55,151 nucleotides of DNA. It comes from Verrucomicrobiota bacterium. Lineage in GTDB: Bacteria > Verrucomicrobiota > Kiritimatiellia > Kiritimatiellales > Pontiellaceae. This document shows positions 37,164-45,749 of this stretch, in pieces (the first letter of the stretch is position 1; each line of letters starts with the position of its first letter). The notes beneath the pieces are model-generated. The model had not been told where the DNA came from, did no database searches, and saw only the letters and a list, made by a program, of their open reading frames with translations. Location: assembly GCA_024279685.1 (NCBI GenBank), contig JAJRRI010000008.1:1-55151 (forward strand), read 5' to 3'. The position numbers and the translations under genes are program-made.

Positions 37164-37222
37164 CGCGTGACCAGCCTTTGGCTGGAACGCGACCACGTTT
37201 TCCGCTTTGCGGATGCACGTGG
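37164..37222. other. Two adjacent hairpins between the tRNA fragment and the GIY-YIG gene
   Basis: Hairpin one spans 37164-37191: CCAGCC/GGCTGG with outer CGCGT/ACGCG. Hairpin two spans 37193-37222: CCACGT/ACGTGG enclosing CCGC-TTT-GCGG. They fill the spacer directly beside the break in the tRNA copy and precede the nuclease start, consistent with a structured RNA or a terminal element of an insertion. Confidence 0.6.
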
Positions 37223-37258
37223 CAAGACCGGTACCTTAAACCACTCAGACATCTCTCC
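37223..37258 (-). repeat. Truncated tRNA-Ser copy (5' 36 nt, broken in the anticodon)
   Basis: The 36 bases, read on the minus strand, are identical to the first 36 bases of tRNA-Ser at 36871-36906. The copy stops after the second anticodon base (CTTG of CTTGAAA), and sequence from there on is unrelated. It precedes the intact gene in transcription order with the nuclease gene between them. Confidence 0.9.
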
Positions 37259-37320
37259 GTTGATTTGAAGAAGCAGGAAGCTATAAAACTCAGCGGATGC
37301 CGTCCAGCCTTTTTAAAACC

Positions 37321-37737
37321 CTATATTACAAAATCAAGGGCGGGTGGGTTTTCTGCGGCGATCATGTTGGCAAGATCGGCGACGGTGATCCTTTCGGTTT
37401 CGCTCCGTAAGGATTCGGTGAGGCGTTCCCAGATGTGGGATGCAGAGCTTTTGTCGCGCTCGGAGACGAGTTCGAGGCGGCCCTCGAAGAGTTCGATAAT
37501 TTCAAGCAATGTGATGCTGGCGGCAGGGCGATTTAGCAGATAGCCGCCGTTGCGCCCGCGCACGGTGCGTACGAGGCCGGCGTTGCGCATGGGAATCAGG
37601 ATCTGCTCGATGTAGGCGATAGAGATCCCTTGCTTGCTGGCCACCGCTTTACCGCAAACGGGGGTTTGGTCCCCGCCGTCGGCGGCAATCTGCGCGAGGA
37701 TGCGCAAACCGTAGCGTGGTTTGGTCGATAGTTTCAT
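37321..37737 (-). CDS. Rrf2-family transcriptional regulator
   Basis: A 138-residue winged-helix regulator: MKLSTKPRYGLRILAQIA, then KQGISIAYIEQILIPMRNAG and VRTVRGRNGGYLLNRPAA, the Rrf2 HTH and wing. The three Cys of the Fe-S (IscR/NsrR) type are absent, so it is closer to CymR, which controls cysteine and sulfur genes in other bacteria. It is the last gene of the sulfate-assimilation operon; its start overlaps the cysN stop (TAATG). A role in sulfur regulation is inferred from context. Confidence 0.86.
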   Translation of the reverse strand: MKLSTKPRYGLRILAQIAADGGDQTPVCGKAVASKQGISIAYIEQILIPMRNAGLVRTVRGRNGGYLLNRPAASITLLEIIELFEGRLELVSERDKSSASHIWERLTESLRSETERITVADLANMIAAENPPALDFVI

Positions 37738-39554
37738 TAGATGTTGTATTCGGGGAGGCCGGTGTGGCGGTCGAGCTCGGCCTCGATGGTTTTGATGAGC
37801 TCCTCGGTTTCGCCGTCAGCATCGAGTTGCAGGTCGATATGTTTTGCATCTACGGTACTTTCGCCGATCGCGATGACGAGCAGTTCGTTGGGGGCGTGGA
37901 GTGCCTTGAGGCGGGTCAGATCGTAGTCGTCGGCGCGCTCGAGCGAGTTGATGAAGATGAGCCCGGCATCGGTGAGGATGCGGCCTAACTCGCCAATACG
38001 GCGGATGTGTTCTTCGCGATCCCAGAAGCTGTCGCCGATATCGGCTTCGAGCCCTTCGGTGAGATTGGAGAGGCCAAGGTAGTAGGACTGTAGGTGCTTG
38101 TTAAAGAGCTTATATTCCAGATCTTTAGCGAGTTGCGGGGCGTGTTCCGCATCGCCGATGAATAAGACCCATTTGCCTTTATGTCGGTTGCGTTGGGCAC
38201 GGTTTCCGGGGCTTACGCGCCCGGGTTCCCACTGAAATTCGGGGAGGTTGGTTTCTGCGTCGGGTTGGTCGATGCTGAGGTGCCGTTTGATCATCCCGGC
38301 CCCAGCGGTGACGGTGGTGATGGGGTCGATGAGAATAAAGCTACCGGTTTCACGGTTCTCCGTATAGGAATCGAAGAACAGTGGCAGGGGGGTGGTCAGT
38401 GTTATACATCCAATTTCGTTGAGTTGAAGTTCCTCAGCGGGATGTCTTTGTAGGGTGTTGATATCGACCTGATATTTCAGCTCGGTAATCTTGGCCTTGG
38501 TGCTGCGGCTGGTGTGTCGAATAACGTAGGTTTGCCCTTCCTTGATCGGCTTTTCGGTCATCCAGACGATGGAGGCTTCGAGGTGGGTGGAGATGTGCGG
38601 CATATTTTCAGCATGCACGATCATTTCGCCGCTGGAGATGTCGATCTCGTCGTTGAGTTCGAGCATGATCGACTGGGGGGCAAAGGCTTCGTCGAGATCA
38701 CCGTCGGCAGTGACGATGCGTTTGATGGTCGATTCCTTAAGCGACGGAAGCGCTTTGATTCGGTCGCCGGGACGGACGGTTCCGGAGGCCACGGTTCCGG
38801 CAAAGCCGCGGAAGTTGAGGTCCGGGCGACTGACGAGTTGGACGGGGAAACGGAAGTCGTCGAGGTTAATACCGCCCGCCACGTCCACTTCTTCAAGAAT
38901 GGGTAGCAGCGGTCCGCCGGTGTACCAATCCATATTGGAAGAAGGCTCGACGACGTTATCGCCCTTCAGCGCGGAAATTGGAATGAAGGTGACTTCCGGC
39001 ATATCGAGCTCGGCACTGAAGGCCTCGAAGTCGGCCTTGATGGAGTTGAAGACCTTTTGGTCGTAGTCTTTGAGATCCATTTTGTTAATGACCACCACGA
39101 TGTGCTTGAGGCCGAGCAGCGAGACGAGAAACGTGTGGCGCTTGGTTTGGGTGATCACGCCGAGGCGCGCATCGATGAGGATCAGCGCGAGGTCGGCGGT
39201 AGAGGCTCCGGTGGCCATGTTGCGGGTGTATTGCTCGTGGCCGGGGGTGTCGGCAATAATGAACTTGCGTTTGGGTGTAGCGAAGTAGCGGTAGGCGACA
39301 TCGATGGTGATGCCTTGTTCGCGTTCAGCCTTCAGACCGTCGAGGAGTAGGGCATAGTCGATTTCGCCTTTGCCGGCGTTTCCGACCTTTTCGCTATCTG
39401 CGTGCAGGGTGCTGAGCTGGTCGTCGAAGATGAGCTTGCTGTCGTAGAGTAAGCGGCCAATCAGGGTCGATTTTACGTCATCCACCGAGCCGCAGGTGAG
39501 TAGGCGTAGGAGGCTTTTATTTTCGTGTTGGTCTAAAAATTGATCAATATCCAT
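37737..39554 (-). CDS. cysN: Sulfate adenylyltransferase large subunit with degenerate APS-kinase tail
   Basis: The start is ATG 39554 (MDIDQFLDQHENKS), with AGAGGA upstream. The product has 605 residues. The GTPase domain has DTPGHEQYTRNMATGAS and VINKMDL, then elongation-factor-like beta domains. Its P-loop reads GSVDDVKST where the family has GSVDDGKST. Residues about 470-605 align in position with an APS kinase domain (REEHIRRIGELGRILTDAGL is the recognisable helix), but the kinase P-loop GLSGSGKST is replaced by LFIGDAEHAPQL. CysN activates CysD to make APS; the tail is very likely not a kinase. Confidence 0.87.
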   Translation of the reverse strand: MDIDQFLDQHENKSLLRLLTCGSVDDVKSTLIGRLLYDSKLIFDDQLSTLHADSEKVGNAGKGEIDYALLLDGLKAEREQGITIDVAYRYFATPKRKFIIADTPGHEQYTRNMATGASTADLALILIDARLGVITQTKRHTFLVSLLGLKHIVVVINKMDLKDYDQKVFNSIKADFEAFSAELDMPEVTFIPISALKGDNVVEPSSNMDWYTGGPLLPILEEVDVAGGINLDDFRFPVQLVSRPDLNFRGFAGTVASGTVRPGDRIKALPSLKESTIKRIVTADGDLDEAFAPQSIMLELNDEIDISSGEMIVHAENMPHISTHLEASIVWMTEKPIKEGQTYVIRHTSRSTKAKITELKYQVDINTLQRHPAEELQLNEIGCITLTTPLPLFFDSYTENRETGSFILIDPITTVTAGAGMIKRHLSIDQPDAETNLPEFQWEPGRVSPGNRAQRNRHKGKWVLFIGDAEHAPQLAKDLEYKLFNKHLQSYYLGLSNLTEGLEADIGDSFWDREEHIRRIGELGRILTDAGLIFINSLERADDYDLTRLKALHAPNELLVIAIGESTVDAKHIDLQLDADGETEELIKTIEAELDRHTGLPEYNI

Positions 39555-39601
39555 GGGAAGTTCCTCTGTAGATCTAAAGTCGAAGGCGAGTGCGGTTGGG
39601 G

Positions 39602-40504
39602 CTAAAAATAACCTTCCCGTTTTTTCTGTTCCATCGAGGCATCGCTGTCGCGGTCGATGGCGCGGGTGGACCGTTCGCTGAGGCGGGTGGTCATCATTTC
39701 TTCCACAATTTTTTCGACGGTGTTGGCCTCGGAGGCAATGGCGCCCGTCAAAGGATAGCAACCGAGGGTACGGAAGCGGATCATCTCTTCGCGGGGAGTT
39801 TGTCCGTCGAGCGGCAGGCGCTCATCGTCGACCATGATGGTCATGCCATTATGCTCAATGACCGGCCGTTTTTTGGCGAAGTAGAGCGGGACGATTGGAA
39901 TGCTTTCGAGGCGGATGTATTGCCAAACATCGAGTTCTGTCCAGTTGGAGAGCGGGAATACGCGAACGCTTTCGCCGGGATTGACGCGGGCGTTGTAGTT
40001 GGCCCAGAGCTCGGGGCGTTGGTTTTTTGGGTCCCATTGGTGGTGTTGATCGCGGAAGGAAAAGATCCGTTCTTTGGCGCGCGATTTTTCCTCGTCGCGG
40101 CGGGCTCCGCCGAAGGCGCAGTCGAACTTGTAGTGATCGAGTGCGGCGAGCAACGCCTGTGTTTTCATGAGGTCCGTGTATTTACGGCTCCCCAGGTCAA
40201 ACGGGTTTGCCCCAGCGGCACGGCCTTCTTCATTGAAGCCAACGAGTAGATCGAGCCCCTCGTCTTTGCAGAATTGATCGCGGAACTGAATCATCTCCTT
40301 AAACTTAAAGGTGGAGTTGATGTGCAGGAGTGGGAAGGGCACTTTGCCGGGATAAAAGGCCTTTTGTGCCAAACGAACCATCACGCCAGAGTCCTTGCCG
40401 ATCGAATAAAGCATGACGGGTCTTTCAAATTGGCTATAGGCATCGCGTATGATGCGTATGCCTTCCGCTTCCAATTGTTTGAGCTGGCTCAGTTGATATT
40501 TCAT
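39602..40504 (-). CDS. cysD: Sulfate adenylyltransferase small subunit
   Basis: A 300-residue N-type ATP pyrophosphatase that makes APS from ATP and sulfate together with CysN. The PP-loop [18 protein letters not shown] lies at about residues 34-51. The segments [32 protein letters not shown] and [13 protein letters not shown] are diagnostic. Its start codon overlaps the cysH stop by four bases (ATGA), so expression is coupled to cysH. Confidence 0.95.
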   Translation of the reverse strand: MKYQLSQLKQLEAEGIRIIRDAYSQFERPVMLYSIGKDSGVMVRLAQKAFYPGKVPFPLLHINSTFKFKEMIQFRDQFCKDEGLDLLVGFNEEGRAAGANPFDLGSRKYTDLMKTQALLAALDHYKFDCAFGGARRDEEKSRAKERIFSFRDQHHQWDPKNQRPELWANYNARVNPGESVRVFPLSNWTELDVWQYIRLESIPIVPLYFAKKRPVIEHNGMTIMVDDERLPLDGQTPREEMIRFRTLGCYPLTGAIASEANTVEKIVEEMMTTRLSERSTRAIDRDSDASMEQKKREGYF

Positions 40505-41253
40505 GATGAGATTTCCTTTTTTGCAATAGTTCCATCGGGATTAAAGTGTAGTCCGCACTCTTTTTGTTCGGGGTCTTCCCACCACCAGCGCCCGGCGCGG
40601 ATATCCTCGCCGGGTTTGATGGCGCGGGTGCAACAAGCGCAACCGATGCTGACAAAGCCTTGGTCGTGCAACGGGTTGTAGGGCACGTTGTTTTCTTTAA
40701 GGTAGGTCACGACGTCGTTCAGCGCCCAATCGATGAGGGGGTTAAATTTGGGAATGCCGTTGCCGGAATCCCATTCAATGGCGTGCATTTCGGTGCGGGT
40801 GGGGGACTGGTCGCGCCGAAGTCCACAGATCCAGCCGTCGGATGTTCCGAGGAATCGCTTGAGCGGGTGCATCTTGCGTACGCCGCAGCATCGTTTACGG
40901 GCTTCGATGCTTTTGCGGAAGAGGTTGATGCCCTCCTCGGCGACCATTTCCTCAACTTCAGTGGCATCGGGAAAGGCGATTTGTATTTTTAAGCCGGTTT
41001 TCTTCTCGGTGTCGGCGATGAGATTGTAGGTTTCGGGGAAGAGCCGTCCGGTATCGAGCGTGAAAACCGGGATGGGGTGGTTTCCTTTTGCAATCAGGTC
41101 GGCGATCACTTGATCTTCTTGCCCAAGAGAGGTGGCGAAGACGGGAGAATGCAGAGATGCCGCCGCAAAGCCCATAATTTCCGCCGCTGTGGCGCCTTTT
41201 AATTCGGCTTGGACCTCGCCTATAGTATCGGATGTTATTTTGCCCATTTCCAC
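40501..41253 (-). CDS. cysH: Adenylyl-sulfate reductase (assimilatory, Fe-S type)
   Basis: A 250-residue reductase. The N-terminal PP-loop-like fold carries [11 protein letters not shown] and [13 protein letters not shown]. The cysteine pattern of APS reductases is intact: a Cys pair in [12 protein letters not shown] and a second in GCACCTRAI, forming the 4Fe-4S site. The catalytic Cys lies near the C-terminus in EQKECGLH. That pattern favours APS rather than PAPS as substrate, so APS kinase would not be needed, consistent with the degenerate kinase tail on CysN. It is the first gene of the operon; a 175-bp divergent region separates it from the GbsR-like gene. Confidence 0.92.
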   Translation of the reverse strand: MEMGKITSDTIGEVQAELKGATAAEIMGFAAASLHSPVFATSLGQEDQVIADLIAKGNHPIPVFTLDTGRLFPETYNLIADTEKKTGLKIQIAFPDATEVEEMVAEEGINLFRKSIEARKRCCGVRKMHPLKRFLGTSDGWICGLRRDQSPTRTEMHAIEWDSGNGIPKFNPLIDWALNDVVTYLKENNVPYNPLHDQGFVSIGCACCTRAIKPGEDIRAGRWWWEDPEQKECGLHFNPDGTIAKKEISS

Positions 41254-41428
41254 TCCGTTTGGTTTGAATAAGCGGATAACTTATAAACATGATCGGAATA
41301 GTAAAGTATAAAAGTGATAAATAGTATTCTGTTGATAGGTGGATAGGGATAATCGAGGTTTACACGAGGTTGTAGAGTACGCTTTTTTTAAAGAAAAGGT
41401 TGCGCTCAATCGGTATGTTCAGTAATTA

Positions 41429-41935
41429 ATGAACATTATGAATGGAGAATTTCTAGCGTCCACAGGACTGAGCGAACTGGATCGGGAGGTCATTGAGTTG
41501 TTCATCCGAATGGCCGATGTGCTGAATCTCCCACGTTCGGTGGGAGAAATTTATGGGCTACTCTTCATCGCCTCCGATCCGCTCTGTCTTGATGACTGCC
41601 GTATCCGTCTAAAGATTAGTAAGGGTTCGACCAGCCAGGGGCTTAAAATCCTGCGCTCGTTCGGGGCCATCCGTACGGTTTATATGGCCGGCGATCGCAA
41701 GGACTATTATTTAGCAGAAACCTCGCTACGCAAGATAGCCTCGGGCTTTACAAACGAGCAGATCCGTCCTCATGTGGATAGCGGTAAGGAGCGGATCGAG
41801 CGCATCCGAGAGCTACTTGACGAGCAGGACGATGACGCTCGAGCAACGCTTGAGGAAAAAATTGATCTGCTGGAAAATTGGCAAAAACGAGCGAGTAAGA
41901 CGCTACCGCTCATGCTGAAATTGATTGGTGGCTAA
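41429..41935 (+). CDS. GbsR/MarR-type winged-helix regulator
   Basis: A 168-residue protein: LSELDREVIELFIRMADVLN, then PRSVGEIYGLLFIASDPLCL, and an HTH with ISKGSTSQGLKILRSFGAIR. This matches the GbsR-like/MarR-like regulators. The C-terminal half is a coiled-coil (RERIERIRELLDEQDDDARA type). It lies six bases ahead of the NusG-like gene and may set how much of the polysaccharide cluster is expressed. The ligand is unknown. Confidence 0.82.
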   Translation: MNIMNGEFLASTGLSELDREVIELFIRMADVLNLPRSVGEIYGLLFIASDPLCLDDCRIRLKISKGSTSQGLKILRSFGAIRTVYMAGDRKDYYLAETSLRKIASGFTNEQIRPHVDSGKERIERIRELLDEQDDDARATLEEKIDLLENWQKRASKTLPLMLKLIGG

Positions 41936-41941
41936 CGGTAT

Positions 41942-42493
41942 ATGGAATTGACTTCACAATTTGAAACGGGCGAGCGCTGGTACTGCGTGCGATCAAAGCC
42001 CAAGAAGGAACGGATGGCTTCCGGCTGTTTGGCCTCGCTCCACGGGTTGGAGGTGTTCTGCCCGCAGATCCGCTTTCAGCGCAAGACGGTGCGCGGGCGC
42101 GTCTGGTTTCAGGAGGCTATGTTTCCCGGGTATCTGTTTGCCCGGTTCGATCTGTTCGAAATGAAGCGCGCGGGGTCCTACGCCCCCGGTGCGCTTAATA
42201 TTCCGACGTTTGATGAAAAGTTTGTTTCTGTACCGGATGCGGTGATTGAATTGCTTCAAGCAGATCTCGATGCCGAGAGCGTGGCCGAGGCCGTTTCGCC
42301 ACTGGAGATCGGTGAGGAAACCACCGTTGTAAAAGGCTCGATGCAGGGCCTGAAAGTGAAAGTAATTAAGTTGATGCCCGCGCAGGAGCGGGTTGGGGTC
42401 TTGATGGAAATGATGGGAACTCTGGTGGAAGCCGAGTTTTCAATTGAGGCGCTAGAGCATCGGATGAAGCACCCTATGGCGGCGGACAACTAA
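41942..42493 (+). CDS. NusG/RfaH-like transcription antiterminator
   Basis: A 183-residue specialised NusG paralogue. The NGN domain is clear: ERWYCVRSKPKKERMASGCL, FCPQIRFQRKTVRGRVWF and QEAMFPGYLFARF. The C-terminal KOW-like domain includes IGEETTVVKGSMQGLKVKVI. Such proteins (RfaH, UpxY, LoaP) sit at polysaccharide operons and let polymerase read through the long cluster. The gene is directly followed by an ops-like element (42585-42595) and glmS, matching the regulatory layout of RfaH systems. Confidence 0.9.
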   Translation: MELTSQFETGERWYCVRSKPKKERMASGCLASLHGLEVFCPQIRFQRKTVRGRVWFQEAMFPGYLFARFDLFEMKRAGSYAPGALNIPTFDEKFVSVPDAVIELLQADLDAESVAEAVSPLEIGEETTVVKGSMQGLKVKVIKLMPAQERVGVLMEMMGTLVEAEFSIEALEHRMKHPMAADN

Positions 42494-42584
42494 TTCCGTA
42501 ACGCCAAATATTCCATGTTTGGATATTTGAACTATTTTAGTGGGAAAAAGGAAGGTTTCAGCCTAAAGAAGCTGATTGACCAAG

Positions 42585-42595
42585 GGCGGCAGCGT
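42585..42595 (+). promoter_or_regulatory. ops / JUMPstart-like element
   Basis: GGCGGCAGCGT differs from the ops core GGCGGTAGCGT at one base; the preceding bases (GACCAAGG) match the CCA-GGGGC end of JUMPstart. A small hairpin (TCAGC with GCTGA, 42558-42575) lies just upstream, as ops hairpins do. It lies in the 119-bp leader between the NusG/RfaH-like gene and glmS, the place where an RfaH-type factor would be recruited. Confidence 0.6.
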
Positions 42596-42612
42596 ATTTT
42601 AAGGAGTTAGTT

Positions 42613-44451
42613 ATGTGTGGAATTATTGGATATTTTGGAAAACGGAAGGCTTCGGAAATTTTGGTGGATGGCCTGCGGCGGATGGAATACCGCGGCTATG
42701 ATTCGGCCGGGGTAGCTTGCTTGCATGATGGTGTACTGGGTGTGGTGAAAAATCCAGGTAAGATCAAAGGGCTTCGCGAGAAGGTCGATGCGTCGGAGTT
42801 GGCCCCCATTCGGGAGGCGATGCTGGGCATGGGGCATACCCGCTGGGCAACGCACGGCGAACCGAATGAAATGAACGCCCATCCACACCTCGATGCCTCG
42901 GGCCATTTTGTGATGGTGCACAACGGAATTATTGAAAATTATAAGGAAATTAAGGCTGGGCTGGCTCAGCATGGCATCACGTGCGTTTCCGACACCGATT
43001 CTGAAGCCCTCGTCCAATTGATCGCCTATTGCTACCAAGGCAATTTAGAAAAAGCAGTGACCGAGGCGCTTAAAAAAGTAAAAGGTACCTATGGCATTCT
43101 AGTGATGACGGACCACGAGCCGGAAAAACTGGTGGCCGCACGCTGTGGAAGTCCAATTGTGATTGGTTTGGGAAAGGATGAGACGTTGATCGCCAGCGAT
43201 GCTTCAGCCATCATTCCGCATACGCGCGATGCGATGTATCTGGAAGACTACGACATGGCCGTCATTACGGCCGATGGGGTGCAAATGTTTGATCTGCAAC
43301 ACGCTCCGATTAGTCGCGAAGTGACTGAAATGGACTGGGATGCTGGGGCTGCTGAGAAGGGGGACTATGCCCACTTTATGCTCAAGGAAATGTTCGCGCA
43401 ACCTGCCGCCATCCGCAATGCTATCCGTGGGCGTCTTGATTTGACGATGGGTACCGCTCTTTTATCAGGGCTCGACCTTTCGCCGCGCGATGCCGCACAA
43501 ATCAACCGCGTACTGGTGATCGGATGCGGAACCTCGATGAATGCCGGTATGGTGGGCGAATATGCCATTGAGGAGATGGCGGGCATCCCCGCCGAGGTCG
43601 AGCAGGCTGCCGAATTCCGTTATCGAAATCCAATTGTCTCGCCGCAGGATCTGGTGATTGCCATCAGCCAGTCGGGGGAAACGGCCGATACGTTGGCCGC
43701 GGTACGTGAGGCCAAACACAAGGGCGCGATCGTGGCGGGGCTATGTAATGTGGTGGGTTCAACGATCGCCCGCGAGACAGGGCGTGGGGTCTACCTGCAC
43801 GCCGGGCCTGAAATTGGAGTGGCCTCAACGAAGGCTTTCACGTGCCAAGTGGCGGTCATGTTGATGATGGCGCTGAAACTCGCGCGCGGCCGGCGTATGC
43901 CACGCCATGAAGGGGAGGAGCTTTGTCGTGGGATCGAGCGCTTGCCGGAACTCGTTGAAAAAGTGCTGGCGCAGAGCGATGCGATTAAGATCGTGGCGGA
44001 AAAATATGCCGATAAGGAAAATGCATTTTTCATTGGTCGTGGCTACCTCTTTCCGGTGGCGATGGAGGGGGCGCTTAAGTTGAAGGAAATTAGTTATATC
44101 CACGCCGAAGGCTATCACGCCGCCGAGCTTAAGCATGGTCCTATCGCCTTATTGCAGGAAAATACGCCGATTATCGCCTTGTTGAATAACATTCCGGGCA
44201 AGGAAAAAACCATTGGAAATGCCGAAGAGTGTAAGGCGCGTAAAGCGCCCGTCATCGCCGTCGTGAGTGAGGGCGATGAAGCCACTGCTGAAGGGTTTGA
44301 TGACAGAATCGTTGTGCCTGATTGCCCGCCGTGCATCGCCGCTGTTCCGACCGCCGTCGCTCTCCAGCTGCTAGCCTACCATATTGCCGCCGCCCGCAGT
44401 TGCGAGATCGACCAACCGCGCAATCTTGCAAAATCAGTAACGGTGGAGTAG
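42613..44451 (+). CDS. glmS: Glutamine-fructose-6-phosphate aminotransferase
   Basis: Makes glucosamine-6-phosphate, the entry point to amino-sugar and cell-envelope precursors. It has 612 residues. The N-terminal glutaminase nucleophile is Cys2 (MCGIIGYFG), with TRWATHGEPNEMNAHPH and VMVHNGIIENYKEI. The two SIS isomerase domains include VIAISQSGETADTLAAVR and ISYIHAEGYHAAELKHGP. The C-terminus ends NLAKSVTVE as usual. The start follows AAGGAG (42600-42605). It leads the polysaccharide cluster, so its second copy elsewhere may supply housekeeping needs, but that cannot be seen here. Confidence 0.96.
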   Translation: MCGIIGYFGKRKASEILVDGLRRMEYRGYDSAGVACLHDGVLGVVKNPGKIKGLREKVDASELAPIREAMLGMGHTRWATHGEPNEMNAHPHLDASGHFVMVHNGIIENYKEIKAGLAQHGITCVSDTDSEALVQLIAYCYQGNLEKAVTEALKKVKGTYGILVMTDHEPEKLVAARCGSPIVIGLGKDETLIASDASAIIPHTRDAMYLEDYDMAVITADGVQMFDLQHAPISREVTEMDWDAGAAEKGDYAHFMLKEMFAQPAAIRNAIRGRLDLTMGTALLSGLDLSPRDAAQINRVLVIGCGTSMNAGMVGEYAIEEMAGIPAEVEQAAEFRYRNPIVSPQDLVIAISQSGETADTLAAVREAKHKGAIVAGLCNVVGSTIARETGRGVYLHAGPEIGVASTKAFTCQVAVMLMMALKLARGRRMPRHEGEELCRGIERLPELVEKVLAQSDAIKIVAEKYADKENAFFIGRGYLFPVAMEGALKLKEISYIHAEGYHAAELKHGPIALLQENTPIIALLNNIPGKEKTIGNAEECKARKAPVIAVVSEGDEATAEGFDDRIVVPDCPPCIAAVPTAVALQLLAYHIAAARSCEIDQPRNLAKSVTVE

Positions 44452-44498
44452 TTTTTAGTACTTATCCTTATTTATTCTTTGTGAATAAGGCGCAGGGT

Positions 44499-44618
44499 AT
44501 GAAAATTGAGTGGTTTGAGGATGTTGACGGATGGAAGAAGGGGCGTGAACTGACTCGACGGGGGTATGCATTAAGACGTAGACCCGATTTTCCAAAAGAG
44601 TATGGATTGAAAAAATAA
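44499..44618 (+). pseudogene. Truncated four-helix-bundle gene (39 codons)
   Basis: Encodes MKIEWFEDVDGWKKGRELTR and ends YGLKK, 39 residues. It matches residues 1-39 of the intact protein at 52065 with about ten differences, then stops abruptly where the intact protein continues (DQITRASVSI). Word-repeat DNA follows (44625-44684). It is a 3'-deleted copy of the same element. Confidence 0.88.
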
Positions 44619-44624
44619 AAGCGC

Positions 44625-44684
44625 ACATAGGGACTAGCCAAACAAGCACGTAGAACAAAGCACCAAGAACGAAGGACTAAAACG
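44625..44684. repeat. Word repeats after the truncated four-helix-bundle gene
   Basis: Short words GCACRTAG, AAAGCACCAAGAAC and GAAGGACTAAAAC follow one another. The last 25 bases resemble the tract just before rmlC (GCACCAAAAACTAAGGACTA), so both elements end in the same kind of sequence and abut a sugar gene's ribosome site. Confidence 0.7.
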
Positions 44685-45737
44685 ATGAAAAAAGCATTAA
44701 TCACTGGGATTACCGGGCAGGATGGATCATATTTGACCGAACTGCTGATGGAAAAAGGATACGAGGTTCACGGCATCATCCGTCGCGCGAGCTCGTTTAA
44801 TACGCATCGGATTGATCATCTTTATCAGGACCAGTTGGAAGGAAATCCGCAGATGATTTTGCACTATGGCGATATGACGGATTCAAGTAATCTAAATCGC
44901 TTAATTGAAAAAATTGAGCCGAGCGAGATTTATAATCTAGCGGCTCAATCGCATGTGCAGGTTTCATTTGAAGTTCCAGAATATACCGCCGAAGCGGATG
45001 GGATTGGGGTATTACGTATTCTGGATGCCATTCGCGAAACCGGAGTGGATGCTCGTTTTTATCAAGCCTCAACGTCTGAGCTCTATGGACAGGTCATGGA
45101 GGTTCCTCAGACGGAAACTACACCGTTCTACCCGCGCTCGCCTTATGCTGTGGCTAAACTGTATGGCTTCTGGATCGTGAAGAACTATCGCGAGTCGTAT
45201 GGCCTGCACGCCAGTAATGGCATCCTCTTTAACCACGAATCGCCCCGCCGTGGAGAAACGTTTGTGACCCGCAAGATCACCATGGCCGTTGCTCGTATTT
45301 CGCGCGGCCTGCAGGAATGTCTCTACATGGGGAATATCGATGCTCTGCGCGACTGGGGCTATGCACCTGATTATGTAGAAATGATGTGGATGATGCTACA
45401 GCAAGACACGCCCGACGATTATGTAGTGGCCACCAACGAAATGCACACCGTCCGTGAGTTTATTGAAAAATCGTTCGCCTGCGTCGATATCGAAATCAAG
45501 TGGGAGGGTGAGGGGGTTGCCGAGGTCGGAAAAAATAAGGCAACTGGGGGGGGCGTGATCCGGATGGATGAGCGTTACTACCGTCCGTGTGAAGTGGAAC
45601 AACTCCTCGGCGATCCGGCCAAGGCTAAGCGCCAACTGGGCTGGGAACCGCAGGTTAAATTTGAAGAGCTCGTCCAAATTATGACGAAGGGTGATTTGCG
45701 GTTATTGGATAACCCGGCGTATGAAATTGGATTTTAG
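44685..45737 (+). CDS. gmd: GDP-mannose 4,6-dehydratase
   Basis: A 350-residue SDR enzyme that converts GDP-mannose to GDP-4-keto-6-deoxymannose, on the way to GDP-fucose. The Rossmann motif [12 protein letters not shown] is N-terminal, followed by [13 protein letters not shown]. The Ser/Thr-Glu active-site stretch STSELYGQ and the Tyr-x-x-x-Lys in [12 protein letters not shown] are present. [18 protein letters not shown] is diagnostic of Gmd. It is followed 12 bp later by fcl, forming the GDP-fucose pair. Confidence 0.96.
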   Translation: MKKALITGITGQDGSYLTELLMEKGYEVHGIIRRASSFNTHRIDHLYQDQLEGNPQMILHYGDMTDSSNLNRLIEKIEPSEIYNLAAQSHVQVSFEVPEYTAEADGIGVLRILDAIRETGVDARFYQASTSELYGQVMEVPQTETTPFYPRSPYAVAKLYGFWIVKNYRESYGLHASNGILFNHESPRRGETFVTRKITMAVARISRGLQECLYMGNIDALRDWGYAPDYVEMMWMMLQQDTPDDYVVATNEMHTVREFIEKSFACVDIEIKWEGEGVAEVGKNKATGGGVIRMDERYYRPCEVEQLLGDPAKAKRQLGWEPQVKFEELVQIMTKGDLRLLDNPAYEIGF

Positions 45738-45749
45738 ACGGAAATAACC

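Noticed and set aside
37061-37252. Open frame beginning [14 protein letters not shown]
   Set aside because: Translation of the truncated tRNA-Ser copy and spacer; no coding evidence.
39555-39761. N-terminal extension of cysN
   Set aside because: The extra residues are antisense-like to cysD and have no homology; ATG 39554 has a ribosome site and matches the family start.
41254-41428. SAM or other sulfur riboswitch upstream of cysH
   Set aside because: I see no conserved riboswitch core or strong anti-terminator pair in this 175-bp divergent region.
42494-42612. glmS ribozyme upstream of glmS
   Set aside because: The 119-bp leader is too short for the full ribozyme and shows no characteristic core; the ops-like signal explains it better.
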